Origin: Filimonas zeae
GTDB lineage: Bacteria; Bacteroidota; Bacteroidia; Chitinophagales; Chitinophagaceae
Direction of reading: 5' to 3'
Length of the DNA stretch: 64,000 bases
Assembly (NCBI RefSeq): GCF_014641615.1
Contig: NZ_BMIB01000003.1
Location: forward strand, 1,178,001-1,242,000
The notes beneath the pieces are model-generated. The model did not search any database. It had not been told where the DNA came from and worked only from the letters and a program-made list of their open reading frames with translations. A program made the translations under genes and the position numbers. This document shows positions 49,619 to 59,424 of this stretch, one piece after another. Each line of letters opens with the position of its first letter. Within the stretch, counting starts at the first letter, position 1.

Positions 49619-51055
49619 TTATTTCACAGAAAGAATAAACTGCTTCATCCGTTCAAGTACCTCCGGTGCAAAGGTTTCGCTCAGTTCACTGTACTCATTG
49701 GTAGCACACGTAACGCAATGCTGGTACAGGTGGTTAAGGCCCGGCACCTGCCAGGTCTGTATCAAGCCTGCAGGTACATAACGCTGAAAACCTTCCAGAT
49801 TAGGAGTAGCCAGCGAAATAATGTCCCTATCGCCATTAATGGCCAGTACCGGCACTTTAATCAACGGAAATACCTGAGAAGGCTCGTAAGTCATAAACCC
49901 ACGGTACCAGGGGCCTGTAGCCTGGCTCAGGTACCTCTCAAACGGGTAAAAGAAATGATCTGTTTGTTTTTTATCCAGCGGCGCAATGAAGGCGCTGTCG
50001 TCAGCCTGCCATTGCCGGTAAGCTGTACGCATGCGCTGCTCCAATGCGGTATCGCTGGCGTTTTCATATACAATCTCAAACAAAACTTTATTTACCTTAT
50101 TAAAACGTTGCTTATTCACTGCCGTAATAGGCGAGCTGTTTACAATGGCTTCGTTCTGCAACAGCAATGCTTTCATACCTGTAATACCAACGCCGGATAA
50201 ACTGATAATAAAAGCCACATCCTTCGATTCTGAGGCGGCTATGCTGGCAGCTGCGCCGCCTTCACTATGCCCGATCAACCCGGTTTTAGCAGCATCAATT
50301 TCCTTACGCCCCTGCAGGTAACGGATACCCGCCAGTGCATCTGCTGCAAACTCACGGGTGGTGGTATTAAAATAGTTCCCAGTAGTTTCATTCACCCCAC
50401 GGTCATCTACCCGCAGCACCGCAATGCCGTTGCGAGACAAGTAATCAGCTATTACTGCAAACATAGGATGCCCTGCCATGTTTCCATCTCTATCCTGCTG
50501 CCCGGTACCGGATACAATCACCACAGCCGGATGCTTTGCACCCTCCTTAGGTATCGTTAGTGTTCCACCAAAATGGATGCTGCTGTCTGCATTGTAATAC
50601 TGCACATTCCCGCTGGTATAGGTAAACGGAGCCTTAGGCGTTTGCGGCAATACCAACGGCTGCATAGCGCTAACGCTGGTGAGCACCAGTGGCTTGCGTA
50701 CCGTATCTTTCAGCAGGTAACCATTCAGTTCCTTACCATCTGCGGAACGTTTTACATAAAAAGTACCGAAGTACAAAGGCCCCTGTACTATAAGCGTATC
50801 GCCTTTTTTGTACAAGGTATCGGCCTTTAGCTGCCAGATACTGTTTTCGGGAGAGGTAAACCACGCTGCTTTTAACCCGCCCTGCTTTGGAACGGCTGTA
50901 AGCAGTATGCGCTTAGCACCAATCTGCCCCTGCCAGTGTATGCTATCTGCTGTAGCAGGCTTGCTGCTTTTACTGCCCTTTTTAACCGGAGGCTGTTGAG
51001 CCCTGCCATTTATTATACAAACTGCCATTACAGCGGTAATAAGTATCTTTTTCAT
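49619..51055 (-). CDS. Exported alpha/beta hydrolase (dienelactone hydrolase / peptidase-like)
   Basis: 478 residues with a signal peptide (1-19). A beta-rich N-terminal region (about 35-145) resembles DUF3887-type extensions. The alpha/beta hydrolase domain follows, with VIVSGTGQQDRDGN near the oxyanion hole, nucleophile Ser264 in GHSEGG, a likely acid Asp in AINGDRD and His in PGLNHLYQHC. Such proteins are periplasmic esterases or acyl-peptide hydrolases. Last gene of the ECF/FecR/SusCD locus, 18 bases after the thioredoxin gene and just before a terminator. Confidence 0.87.
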   Translation of the reverse strand: MKKILITAVMAVCIINGRAQQPPVKKGSKSSKPATADSIHWQGQIGAKRILLTAVPKQGGLKAAWFTSPENSIWQLKADTLYKKGDTLIVQGPLYFGTFYVKRSADGKELNGYLLKDTVRKPLVLTSVSAMQPLVLPQTPKAPFTYTSGNVQYYNADSSIHFGGTLTIPKEGAKHPAVVIVSGTGQQDRDGNMAGHPMFAVIADYLSRNGIAVLRVDDRGVNETTGNYFNTTTREFAADALAGIRYLQGRKEIDAAKTGLIGHSEGGAAASIAASESKDVAFIISLSGVGITGMKALLLQNEAIVNSSPITAVNKQRFNKVNKVLFEIVYENASDTALEQRMRTAYRQWQADDSAFIAPLDKKQTDHFFYPFERYLSQATGPWYRGFMTYEPSQVFPLIKVPVLAINGDRDIISLATPNLEGFQRYVPAGLIQTWQVPGLNHLYQHCVTCATNEYSELSETFAPEVLERMKQFILSVK

Positions 51056-51073
51056 ATCCTGTCTTTGCTTGTA

Positions 51074-53044
51074 TTAATCAGCTTTACGCGCCATTTCTAC
51101 CATCATGCTTATTTCATCAGCCAGGCCGGTTGGGCTACCCATATAACCTACATTGGCAAATACCAGCTCTCCCTTAGGGTTAATTACCACTTTAAAAGGT
51201 ATACCGGATGTACGTATTTGTTTGGCATACTTAGCATAGGTTTCTTCACCATTATCAAACAGTACACGGAAGTTGTTATAGTTCATCTGCTTCAGAAACG
51301 CTTTCACCTTGTCTTTATAATCCGCAACATGTTCCTGTGTATCTACGTAAAAGAATACTACGTTGGGGTCTTTGGCAAACTTCTCCATAGCCATTTTCAT
51401 ACCTGCCATGCCTGCCTTGCAAGGCGCACACCAGGTGGCCCAGAAATCCAGCACTACCACTTTCCCTTTCAGAGAAGACAGGCTTACGTTACCTGCATTC
51501 ATCTCAGGCAATGTAAAATCAGCCGCCGGTATATTCAGCTTGTTTTTCGCCAGTTCTTCACGCATCAATTCCAGTGTATGTGCATCTTTCAACGATTCCA
51601 GGTATTTATCCACTTCCTGAGCATTAGCGCCCGGATGCTTCTCCAGATAGCTTTTCTTTAATCTGCTGATCATGCCTCCTGTAGCCTGGTTTAACCGGAT
51701 ACCCTGTATCAGCACTTCATGCATTTGTTGTATATCACCCTTCTTTTCCAGTGCCTGTACCTGTACATCATTTACTACTGCACGGCTGTATTGATAATAC
51801 TGTTGCGCCGTAGCAGCATATTTCAGTGCAGCATCTACATTGCCCATTTCCAGTTCTATAGCCGCCTGAACATAAAAATCCGATTTAAACAAACTTTCCA
51901 GATACACCGGCCATTCCTGTGGTGTGTAGTACCAATGACTGCGTGGCTGATGCGTTTTAAAATACTCCAGCCGTTGCATAACCGCCGCAGCCAGTGGATA
52001 TACCTGTTTAGCAGGCACCGTTTTCCAGGCATCATAAGGAATGTCTACTCCTTTATAATACACTTCACCTAAACGATCTACGGGTGCAGTACCTATAAAC
52101 TGTATTACTGTATCCATTTTCTGCCCCGCAATAGCAATGGCAAACAAAGCACGGTACAATTTATCGTAATCAATACCCAGCATGATGTTACCATCATACA
52201 GGGAATCCTGAACAGGATAGTTCTGTAAAAATTTCACGCTTTTATTCAGGATATTTTCGCTGTTACGATCGGCAAACACTTCTTTATAAGCACGCATTCT
52301 GGCAATGGCACCATCAGGATACTTTTTCAATATTACTGCCGCCACAGAATCGGCCGCTGTAGTATCCTTTGCAAAACGTTGCAACATCAGCATCACTTTC
52401 AGCAGCAGCTTCTCATTTGCCTCAGGATAGGTACCCAGTATGTTAGCCGCTTTACGTGCGGTAGCAGCAGCATACTCCTCTCCTTTAAAACGCTGACCCG
52501 CCTGCAGGTACGGCAACACCAGCCGCGGACGTGCATTGGCAGCATGACGCAGTATTTCGTTGCTCAGCCACATATAGGTAGCTGTATCGCTGATGGTATA
52601 GTTTTGAAAATATCCAGGCACTGACAAACCATAAGAAGGAGAACGCAGTAAACCGTACCCTGCTTCTGCCCCACCGGCCATAGGCCCTTGCGGCGTATAA
52701 ATCATCCAGAAAAAGCCATTATCGTAATTGTTATCATAATAAGTACCATCTGTAAAACGGTAGGCAGTAAAACCGGCATCGCCCGGCACCTGCCATTCAG
52801 CCTGCCAGGTAGTATCGTTTACTTTTTTCATAGGCAGGTCATACGTATGCCAGCGATACAAGGTATCGTACATGTAAATATCACCTTTTACAAAAGCCGA
52901 TTTCTGCAAAACCGTATCCGGATGATATTCGATGGTAATTTTACTACCACCCACCGGACGCTGCGGTTCAATATTAAACCTGCCCGACTGACCCAACCCC
53001 GCCACCGCAGAGAAACACATTAATATACTTGCAATTCTTTTCAT
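51074..53044 (-). CDS. Large TlpA-like thioredoxin-domain protein
   Basis: 656 residues with a signal peptide (1-19). The N-terminal part (about 25-130) is beta-rich, the middle (150-510) is helical and TPR-like, and the C-terminal 150 residues are a TlpA/AhpC-TSA thioredoxin with WCAPC (Cys539 and Cys542) and the cis-Pro motif SGIPFKVVI. Large thioredoxin-like proteins of this type often accompany SusC/SusD pairs in Bacteroidota, possibly helping fold or reduce outer-membrane components. The start codon is 13 bases after an intrinsic terminator that follows susD. Confidence 0.88.
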   Translation of the reverse strand: MKRIASILMCFSAVAGLGQSGRFNIEPQRPVGGSKITIEYHPDTVLQKSAFVKGDIYMYDTLYRWHTYDLPMKKVNDTTWQAEWQVPGDAGFTAYRFTDGTYYDNNYDNGFFWMIYTPQGPMAGGAEAGYGLLRSPSYGLSVPGYFQNYTISDTATYMWLSNEILRHAANARPRLVLPYLQAGQRFKGEEYAAATARKAANILGTYPEANEKLLLKVMLMLQRFAKDTTAADSVAAVILKKYPDGAIARMRAYKEVFADRNSENILNKSVKFLQNYPVQDSLYDGNIMLGIDYDKLYRALFAIAIAGQKMDTVIQFIGTAPVDRLGEVYYKGVDIPYDAWKTVPAKQVYPLAAAVMQRLEYFKTHQPRSHWYYTPQEWPVYLESLFKSDFYVQAAIELEMGNVDAALKYAATAQQYYQYSRAVVNDVQVQALEKKGDIQQMHEVLIQGIRLNQATGGMISRLKKSYLEKHPGANAQEVDKYLESLKDAHTLELMREELAKNKLNIPAADFTLPEMNAGNVSLSSLKGKVVVLDFWATWCAPCKAGMAGMKMAMEKFAKDPNVVFFYVDTQEHVADYKDKVKAFLKQMNYNNFRVLFDNGEETYAKYAKQIRTSGIPFKVVINPKGELVFANVGYMGSPTGLADEISMMVEMARKAD

Positions 53045-53056
53045 ATCAACTCGTAT

Positions 53057-53089
53057 AAAAAACCGCCGGCCGTATACTACAACCGGCGG
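53057..53089 (-). terminator. Intra-operon terminator or attenuator between susD and the thioredoxin gene
   Basis: CCGCCGG (53063-53069) pairs with CCGGCGG (53083-53089). On the minus strand the stem is followed by six T residues (A run 53057-53062). It sits only 13 bases before the thioredoxin ATG, so downstream expression probably depends on read-through. Confidence 0.75.
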
Positions 53090-53135
53090 CTACATGAGAA
53101 AACCAACCCGATAACGGGCTTCAGGATATTGGAAA

Positions 53136-54560
53136 CTAACGGGGATTCTGTTCTATTTCCGGGTTCAGCCTGCGGTTATATTCCGATATAGGAAATACAT
53201 ACCGGTTGCTGTTCCGCGCTAAAGTATACGTGGTTCCATTGAATCTTCTGGTAATAGTAGTCTGGAAACGTGCTTCGCTGTTAAGTCGACGCAGATCCCA
53301 CCAACGCAGCATACGGCAGAAAAACTCACGCTGTCTTTCCTGTATCACCTTTACCAGCGCATCATCTGCATTGGTAGCAGTTAACGCTACATAACTACCT
53401 TGTTTGATACGCTTAATGCGTAGCTGATTTACCAGATCCATAGCTGCATTAGCGCTACCTGTACGGGCTAAGTACTCTGCTTTAATCAACATCATTTCAG
53501 GTACTGTAACGCCCACGTTCCGGTTGTTATAGTTACTGACATTACCCTCCATAAAAAAGAAGCGGCCACCTGCATCGGTATAATCAAAGGAAATGTTTTC
53601 GGGTGTGGTAGTATATAGATTATAACGCTGATCATCATCTCCCAGCACATGCAGCAACGTATCACTTAAACGAAAAGTGGCCGGACCGTATGTGGTACCG
53701 CTATAACCGCGCGCCTGCTTTGCCAGCAGAATCTCCGGGTTATTAAAATATTGCGGGTAAGACATAGCAGGATCCGTAACTGTACTTAAATCCAGTACTG
53801 TAGCTTTATAAGCCAGCGCACTATCCGCATAACGGGCCGCACTGTCGTACATATTCATATAGAAAAAGCACCGGGCCAATACACCATAGCCGGAGGCTTT
53901 GGAAGGTATAAAGCTGAAGTTCTGCGTAGGTGGTAATGATGGAATAGCCCTTCTCAGATCAGAGAGAATCTGATCATAAACAGTCTGTACCGATGCACGT
54001 ACCAAGGGCTGCGTAGTGGTTTGCACCAATACCAACGGCACACCCAAATCTGCACCGGCAGTAGTGCGGTTATAGGGTTTGGAATATACATTTACCAAAG
54101 ACAAATATGCATCTGCCCTATGCACCAATGCCTGCGCAATTACCGGCTCCTGCTGCGCCGGTGTAGCATCATCTACAGTAGGCACTTCATTCACAATAAT
54201 ATTGGCAATGGTTACCGAGTTATACAAATTAGACCAGGTATAGTCCTGATAATTTGCGGAGGCAATAGCATAGATGGTTGGCTGCCAGGTATAAGCATTC
54301 ATGTAATAATCGTACGACAGCGTGTTGGCAGCCAGCTCTTTCTGCTGGTTGCTTCCATCTACCAGTTGTATATCGTCCGATGCATAATCGCAAATAGACG
54401 GGCCTGCTGCGAAATTGCTTGTAGAATTCAGTAGCAGCGAATAGTTATCCAGTTTGCCATTCACCAGCGCGCCCTGCGTTTTAATATCAGTATACTTGCT
54501 ACAGGCGGTAAGAAATATCAGTGATAAGCCTGCGAGTTTTACACCATTGATTGTTCTCAT
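53136..54560 (-). CDS. SusD/RagB family lipoprotein of the ECF-linked locus
   Basis: 474 residues from MRTINGVKLA; an ATG 8 codons earlier overlaps the end of susC. Lipobox LTAC (lipidated Cys20). SusD features include ALVHRADAYLSLVNVYSKPY, MLIKAEYLARTGSANAAMDLVNQLR and the C-terminal QERQREFFCRMLRWWDLRRLN. It is shorter than the other two SusD proteins here, as is common for the ECF-coupled subtype. It partners the STN-containing SusC, 10 bases upstream. Confidence 0.92.
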   Translation of the reverse strand: MRTINGVKLAGLSLIFLTACSKYTDIKTQGALVNGKLDNYSLLLNSTSNFAAGPSICDYASDDIQLVDGSNQQKELAANTLSYDYYMNAYTWQPTIYAIASANYQDYTWSNLYNSVTIANIIVNEVPTVDDATPAQQEPVIAQALVHRADAYLSLVNVYSKPYNRTTAGADLGVPLVLVQTTTQPLVRASVQTVYDQILSDLRRAIPSLPPTQNFSFIPSKASGYGVLARCFFYMNMYDSAARYADSALAYKATVLDLSTVTDPAMSYPQYFNNPEILLAKQARGYSGTTYGPATFRLSDTLLHVLGDDDQRYNLYTTTPENISFDYTDAGGRFFFMEGNVSNYNNRNVGVTVPEMMLIKAEYLARTGSANAAMDLVNQLRIKRIKQGSYVALTATNADDALVKVIQERQREFFCRMLRWWDLRRLNSEARFQTTITRRFNGTTYTLARNSNRYVFPISEYNRRLNPEIEQNPR

Positions 54561-54570
54561 ATTTGCAGGA

Positions 54571-57500
54571 TTAGAAGTTAACATTTAAAGAAAAGTTGTA
54601 CGATCTGGCAGCGGGCAGCGAGCTGGTTCTTGCCGGAGAGGCCAGAAAATCAGGATCATACCCTTCCTTATTCGCCCTCCACAGTAAGCCCAGGTTGCGA
54701 ACCGTTGCTGTAAAGCTCAGGCCTTTAGCAATATTACCAAGCAGTGCTTCGGGCAACTGATAGGTAAGCGATACCTCTCTGAAACGGATATAATCAGCTG
54801 GCAGCACATTAGCATCAGAATTCTGGAAGCGGCTTACGCTGTAAGAAGAATAGCTGGGCGTTCCAATACCCGGAACGTTTGTAATAGCTTCATCACCCGG
54901 CTTCTTCCAGCGGTTGGCAATAATGCCGCTTACATCATACACCTGCCTGTAAGTGCTGTAAAAATAAGTGCCTATAGCAGGTTTCATAAACACGTTTCCA
55001 AACTGGTAAGTAAACAATGCATATAAGGTAAGCCGTTTGTAACGTACAGATGTATTAAAGCTACCAAAGTAAGGAGCAACTGTACGGCCGGCATACTTCA
55101 TATCTGCCAGATAAGCTGCCTGATGAATAGCAACCGTATCACCATTCTTATTGTAAATTCTGGTCATGCCGGTAGCGCTCAACCCTGCATTCCTGTAAAC
55201 CATCAGTTTATCCATAGGATATCCGTTAAGAAAGCGGATGCCGTTGGGCAGGTAGTTGTAGCTGAATGCTGAGTACAGGGTAGAATCCATTCTGGCGTCA
55301 GTAATCTTGCTGGTATTATAAGCAAAAGTACCTGTAACACTTACCGTCCATTTGCTATCATTATACACCTGAGCACGCAAACTCATATCTACCCCCTTAT
55401 TATACATAGAAGCTGTATTCCTGTTTAATACAGTCAGATTGCCTGAGTAAGCAGCGTTTATAGGTAAGTCATAAAGAATATCCCGGCCATTTTTTACATA
55501 ATATTCTACTGAACCACCCAGTTTATTGTTCAAAAAACCGAAATCAACCCCCAGGTTAGTCACATATGTTTTTTCCCATTTTAACTGAGGATTGGCCAAT
55601 GCAGTAAGGCTGGTATAAGGTAAACCGGTTTGCCAGTCGGAAGGGCTGACTGAGAGATTGGTATAAGGTGTTCCGGAACCAATATTCCCGGTAACACCGT
55701 AAGTAGCTCTTACACTAAGGGTGCTTAACCAACCCGTAGTGCTCTGCATAAATTTTTCCTTGTACAAATCCCATTTTGCACCTGTAGACCACATAGGAGT
55801 GGCACGGTACTTTCTGTCCAGTCCAAAGTTATTATAGTCATCGTACCGCAAACTACCCGATAATGAATACTTACCATCCAGTGTATAAGCTACATTGGAA
55901 AAATAAGAAAGGAAACGGCGTCTTTTGTCTGATTGGTTTGGAGAGCCTCCCGGATTATAATTTGCAGGACCGGTAAGCCCCTCATACGAACTATTAATGT
56001 TCATCTGCGGAGCATTGCCGGTAGCCATATCGTACCCCCACAACGTGAAAGCACCCTGACCTATCTGAGATTGTCTTAATTCGGTGCCTGCAATAGCGTT
56101 AATCTGGTGACGCTGGTTAATAGTACGGTCATAAGCCAACTGCCCACGCACGGCGTAGTTATTGGTTGTGGTATTTACGATCCCCAATGCACCATAGCTA
56201 CTGGTAAAGTTGAGTGAGTTAGTGGCTGAATTTATTGGCGTAAACTGATTTAACAATTCACGCATGCGAAAAGACTGCGGATCCTGATACTCTCTTAACT
56301 CTCCGAAAGAACGCTCATTGGTATACATAACAGAGCCGGAAAGACCTCTGTATACCGGTACTTTCAATTCAACGTTTACTACATAGTTATTATCCTTCTG
56401 CACATTATCTCTCAGGCGTTGCTCCTGCAGATAATCATATTTCCAGGAAGGTCTGCCCGGCATTAATGAATTAATAAAATCCGGATTATACCTGTTTCGG
56501 GCAATGCTGTTCCCATTATTATCTACCAGTTGTTCATACGGCATTAACACATAAGGAGAGCTTAAGCCATACAATGTATTAATATCAATACCATTATTAG
56601 CATACTTAAAAAAGGAACCTTTAAAACTGGTAGTAAGCGTAGCTACCTTAAACAACTTCCAGCTGTTATTCAGGGTAAGTGTTAACCTTTCACCAATAGT
56701 TCTTTTAATGTTTGGCTCTTCTCTGCTATAGGATGCAGAATAGTAATAGTTGGAATAGGCGTTACCACCACTTACAGAAAGATTGTATTGCTGGTTTCTG
56801 GATGCCTGTAAAAGATACTGCCCTATTTGTGAACGGTTATCGATGCTTTTCAGCGAATCGATAGACTTGTTGTAGGCTGCCTGGGTAATGGTTCCTGCTT
56901 TCAACATCAGGGCAAGTGCACCACCCTGATGCGGGTAAAGGTTATAACTAAACACATTGTTAGACAGGGCTGCGCTGGTTAACAGATTACGGTTTACCAA
57001 TTCGGTTTCGTAATCAATCATCTGTGCAGCATTCATTACGCGCAGATAATTCAAATCCGGCCTCTCTGCAATATTAAACCCTGCCTGAAAAGAAATAGCC
57101 GGAACCTGGTTTGCGCGTCCTTTTTTGGTAGTAATAACAATAACGCCATTGGCACCACGCACGCCCCATATAGACGCAGCGGCAGCATCTTTCAGAAAAG
57201 TAATGTTTTCTATATCATTGGGGTTAAAAGCAGAGATATCCAAATCTGTAATGGCACCATCCACTACTGTTAGCGGATAGTTTTCTCCACCTAATGTGCC
57301 CGTACCCCGGATAGTTGTAGTATAGTCGTTGGTTCCCACCGTACGGGTAACACTTTGCAAACTTTTTGTGTTACCACCTCCATAAATAAAGCTCCGGTCA
57401 CCAGACAGTACATTAATCTTAACACCAGGCACCAAACCTTCCAAACGCTGTATTACGTTAGGAACCGGTATTTTTTCCAGTTCTTTTGAACTGACGGTAG

Positions 57501-58206
57501 CAAAAGAACCGGTAGCTCTTTCTTTAGGCAATTGCTGTAAACCGGTGCTTACTACAATTACTTCGCTTAAAGAACTTTTGCTATCGGGCAGCATTTGCAC
57601 CACCATTTTGTCAATGGCCTTAACAGCCACCCGCTGCGGTGTAAACCCAACATAAGTAAACACCAGAGAATCAGATACTGCAACATTGGCAATCAGAAAA
57701 TCACCTTTATCATTGGTTTGACCTCCATTGTTAGTGCCTTTTACCCATATATCTACGAAAGGTAAAGCTGCACCATTCAGGTCGGTAACCATACCTCTTA
57801 AAGTAAACTTCTCCGGGCTCTGTTGTCCGGCACTGGTAACTGCCTCCTTAACTGCCTCAGCAGGTTGGTTGTTATTATTATTGAAGAAGCTGGCGCTTCT
57901 GCTTACAATGGAATAAGCGTTATTGCTTACATATAAAAAGATAAGATTGTTGGGGTACAGAATATTCTTCAATACTTCCGCTGCCGTTGCGCCTTCAAGC
58001 GCCTGTGTGGTGGTAAATTTTTTGTCGAGCAGACTGTGCTCATAAGCAAATTTGGTCCCGAACTTTTTCTCTACCGCTTCCAGTGCCTGCTTCAGGGTAA
58101 TTTTCTTCTCCTGCTGCGCCTGGGCCGTTACTGACTGTGTTGCTACCGTTTCAACAAACAATAGCAGCATACACAACCGGAGTACATAAACAGTTGTTCT
58201 TGTCAT
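54571..58206 (-). CDS. STN-domain SusC family TonB-dependent transducer/transporter
   Basis: 1211 residues: signal peptide (to about 29), STN (secretin/TonB N-terminal) signalling domain (about 35-102), an Asn-rich linker, a CarboxypepD-regulatory-like domain (about 135-212), TonB-box region VIVVSTGLQ followed by the PKERATGSF motif of this SusC subgroup, plug (LTVVDGAITDLDI, SIWGVRGANGVIVITTKKG) and barrel ending YNFSLNVNF. The STN domain contacts the FecR anti-sigma factor when substrate binds and so switches on the ECF sigma factor. Both partners are encoded immediately upstream. Confidence 0.95.
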   Translation of the reverse strand: MTRTTVYVLRLCMLLLFVETVATQSVTAQAQQEKKITLKQALEAVEKKFGTKFAYEHSLLDKKFTTTQALEGATAAEVLKNILYPNNLIFLYVSNNAYSIVSRSASFFNNNNNQPAEAVKEAVTSAGQQSPEKFTLRGMVTDLNGAALPFVDIWVKGTNNGGQTNDKGDFLIANVAVSDSLVFTYVGFTPQRVAVKAIDKMVVQMLPDSKSSLSEVIVVSTGLQQLPKERATGSFATVSSKELEKIPVPNVIQRLEGLVPGVKINVLSGDRSFIYGGGNTKSLQSVTRTVGTNDYTTTIRGTGTLGGENYPLTVVDGAITDLDISAFNPNDIENITFLKDAAAASIWGVRGANGVIVITTKKGRANQVPAISFQAGFNIAERPDLNYLRVMNAAQMIDYETELVNRNLLTSAALSNNVFSYNLYPHQGGALALMLKAGTITQAAYNKSIDSLKSIDNRSQIGQYLLQASRNQQYNLSVSGGNAYSNYYYSASYSREEPNIKRTIGERLTLTLNNSWKLFKVATLTTSFKGSFFKYANNGIDINTLYGLSSPYVLMPYEQLVDNNGNSIARNRYNPDFINSLMPGRPSWKYDYLQEQRLRDNVQKDNNYVVNVELKVPVYRGLSGSVMYTNERSFGELREYQDPQSFRMRELLNQFTPINSATNSLNFTSSYGALGIVNTTTNNYAVRGQLAYDRTINQRHQINAIAGTELRQSQIGQGAFTLWGYDMATGNAPQMNINSSYEGLTGPANYNPGGSPNQSDKRRRFLSYFSNVAYTLDGKYSLSGSLRYDDYNNFGLDRKYRATPMWSTGAKWDLYKEKFMQSTTGWLSTLSVRATYGVTGNIGSGTPYTNLSVSPSDWQTGLPYTSLTALANPQLKWEKTYVTNLGVDFGFLNNKLGGSVEYYVKNGRDILYDLPINAAYSGNLTVLNRNTASMYNKGVDMSLRAQVYNDSKWTVSVTGTFAYNTSKITDARMDSTLYSAFSYNYLPNGIRFLNGYPMDKLMVYRNAGLSATGMTRIYNKNGDTVAIHQAAYLADMKYAGRTVAPYFGSFNTSVRYKRLTLYALFTYQFGNVFMKPAIGTYFYSTYRQVYDVSGIIANRWKKPGDEAITNVPGIGTPSYSSYSVSRFQNSDANVLPADYIRFREVSLTYQLPEALLGNIAKGLSFTATVRNLGLLWRANKEGYDPDFLASPARTSSLPAARSYNFSLNVNF

Positions 58207-58243
58207 ACTTTTTTCTTTTTAAATCAGCAGTTTGGGCAGGTGA

Positions 58244-59248
58244 TTACCTCGATCGCAGGTATATCACGTTTCCCTGTCTTTCTATATCGGCATTCAGAAT
58301 GTTGGCCAACATGAACAACAGATTATCATCTGTTCCTATGGAAATAGTACCGTCTATAGTCTTTTTGGCGAATTCCGGATTGTCTAATACAATGCGGTAT
58401 CCGTAAGTATCTTCGTAGTTGTCAATAATATCCTGCACACTCATGCCGGTGGCAATAATTTTACCATCTGCCCATGCCTGCGGCTGATTGGTCAATTTGG
58501 GTATCACGGTTGTTTCAGCAACCCCTTCACCAAACTTAATCACCTGTCCTTTGTTCAGTATCACCGGCTGTTGCTGCCCATTGCCGCTTACCTGTACGCG
58601 CCCTTCCAGCAGCGATATGGCTACCTGTTTGCGGCGTTCTTTAATATTAAATGTAGTACCCAGTACCTGCACCTGTAAATTGCTCACATACGCAGTAAAA
58701 CGTTCGCCAGCCTTACCTGCCGCCACGCTGCCGGATGTTACTTTAAACAATCCCTCACCGGTTAACCATACTTCCCGCTTATGCCAGGTAAACGCACGGT
58801 AATAACTCAGCGTAGAGTTGGCGTTAAGGGTAACGACACTATTATCGGGTAAAGTCACTTGCTTTCTTTCGGCCAGCCGGGTGGTAACGGTTACTTTGGA
58901 GTTAAAATACCAGGCCCCTGTACATACCAGGGTTACACAGGCAGCCGCTGCTATTGCTAAAAAACGCAGGCGGGTAATATTCCCTTGTTTTCTTTCGGCA
59001 TCAGCTATACTTTCTCTTATTCCCTCCAGCACCAAAGCCTGCGATTCTGCAGAAGGCACAATACGCTCCGCAGTATATACGGCGCGCAGGTAAGCAGCAG
59101 CTTCCAGATAAGCAGCAGCGCTGGCAGGATTGCCTTTCAGCCATTCTGCCCATTGCTCAGCCTCCGGCGTATGCGGATGCCGGATATGCGCTATAAAAGC
59201 ATTGCTTTCTAAAAACTCAGCGGTAGTATAACTGTTGTACTTCTCCAC
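58244..59248 (-). CDS. FecR-family anti-sigma factor
   Basis: 334 residues: a cytoplasmic N-terminal sigma-binding region (about 1-90), one membrane helix (94-114), a periplasmic FecR domain (about 120-215, RLAERKQVTLPDNSVVTLNANSTLSY, LGTTFNIKERR) and a C-terminal DUF4974/STN-like domain (about 260-332, YEDTYGYRIVLDNPEFAKKTIDGTI). It holds the ECF sigma factor inactive until signalled by the STN domain of the SusC protein. The gene lies 37 bases before susC. The 176 bases separating it from the sigma gene are AT-rich with poly-A/T runs and probably carry the sigma-dependent promoter, but I cannot define it. Confidence 0.94.
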   Translation of the reverse strand: MEKYNSYTTAEFLESNAFIAHIRHPHTPEAEQWAEWLKGNPASAAAYLEAAAYLRAVYTAERIVPSAESQALVLEGIRESIADAERKQGNITRLRFLAIAAAACVTLVCTGAWYFNSKVTVTTRLAERKQVTLPDNSVVTLNANSTLSYYRAFTWHKREVWLTGEGLFKVTSGSVAAGKAGERFTAYVSNLQVQVLGTTFNIKERRKQVAISLLEGRVQVSGNGQQQPVILNKGQVIKFGEGVAETTVIPKLTNQPQAWADGKIIATGMSVQDIIDNYEDTYGYRIVLDNPEFAKKTIDGTISIGTDDNLLFMLANILNADIERQGNVIYLRSR

Positions 59249-59424
59249 TCAACTTGCAGTTTTAAACGTGCCCTTATACCTGTAAACAGAAAAGGGAAGT
59301 TTTTTACCCCACGGCTTTTCTACTTTTTTTAAGAAACACGTATATATTTTAAAATACAATACCTAACCAGGCATTTCACAGGAAGATAGGATTTACAAAG
59401 CCGATATTTAATAAGAGAGGGGGC

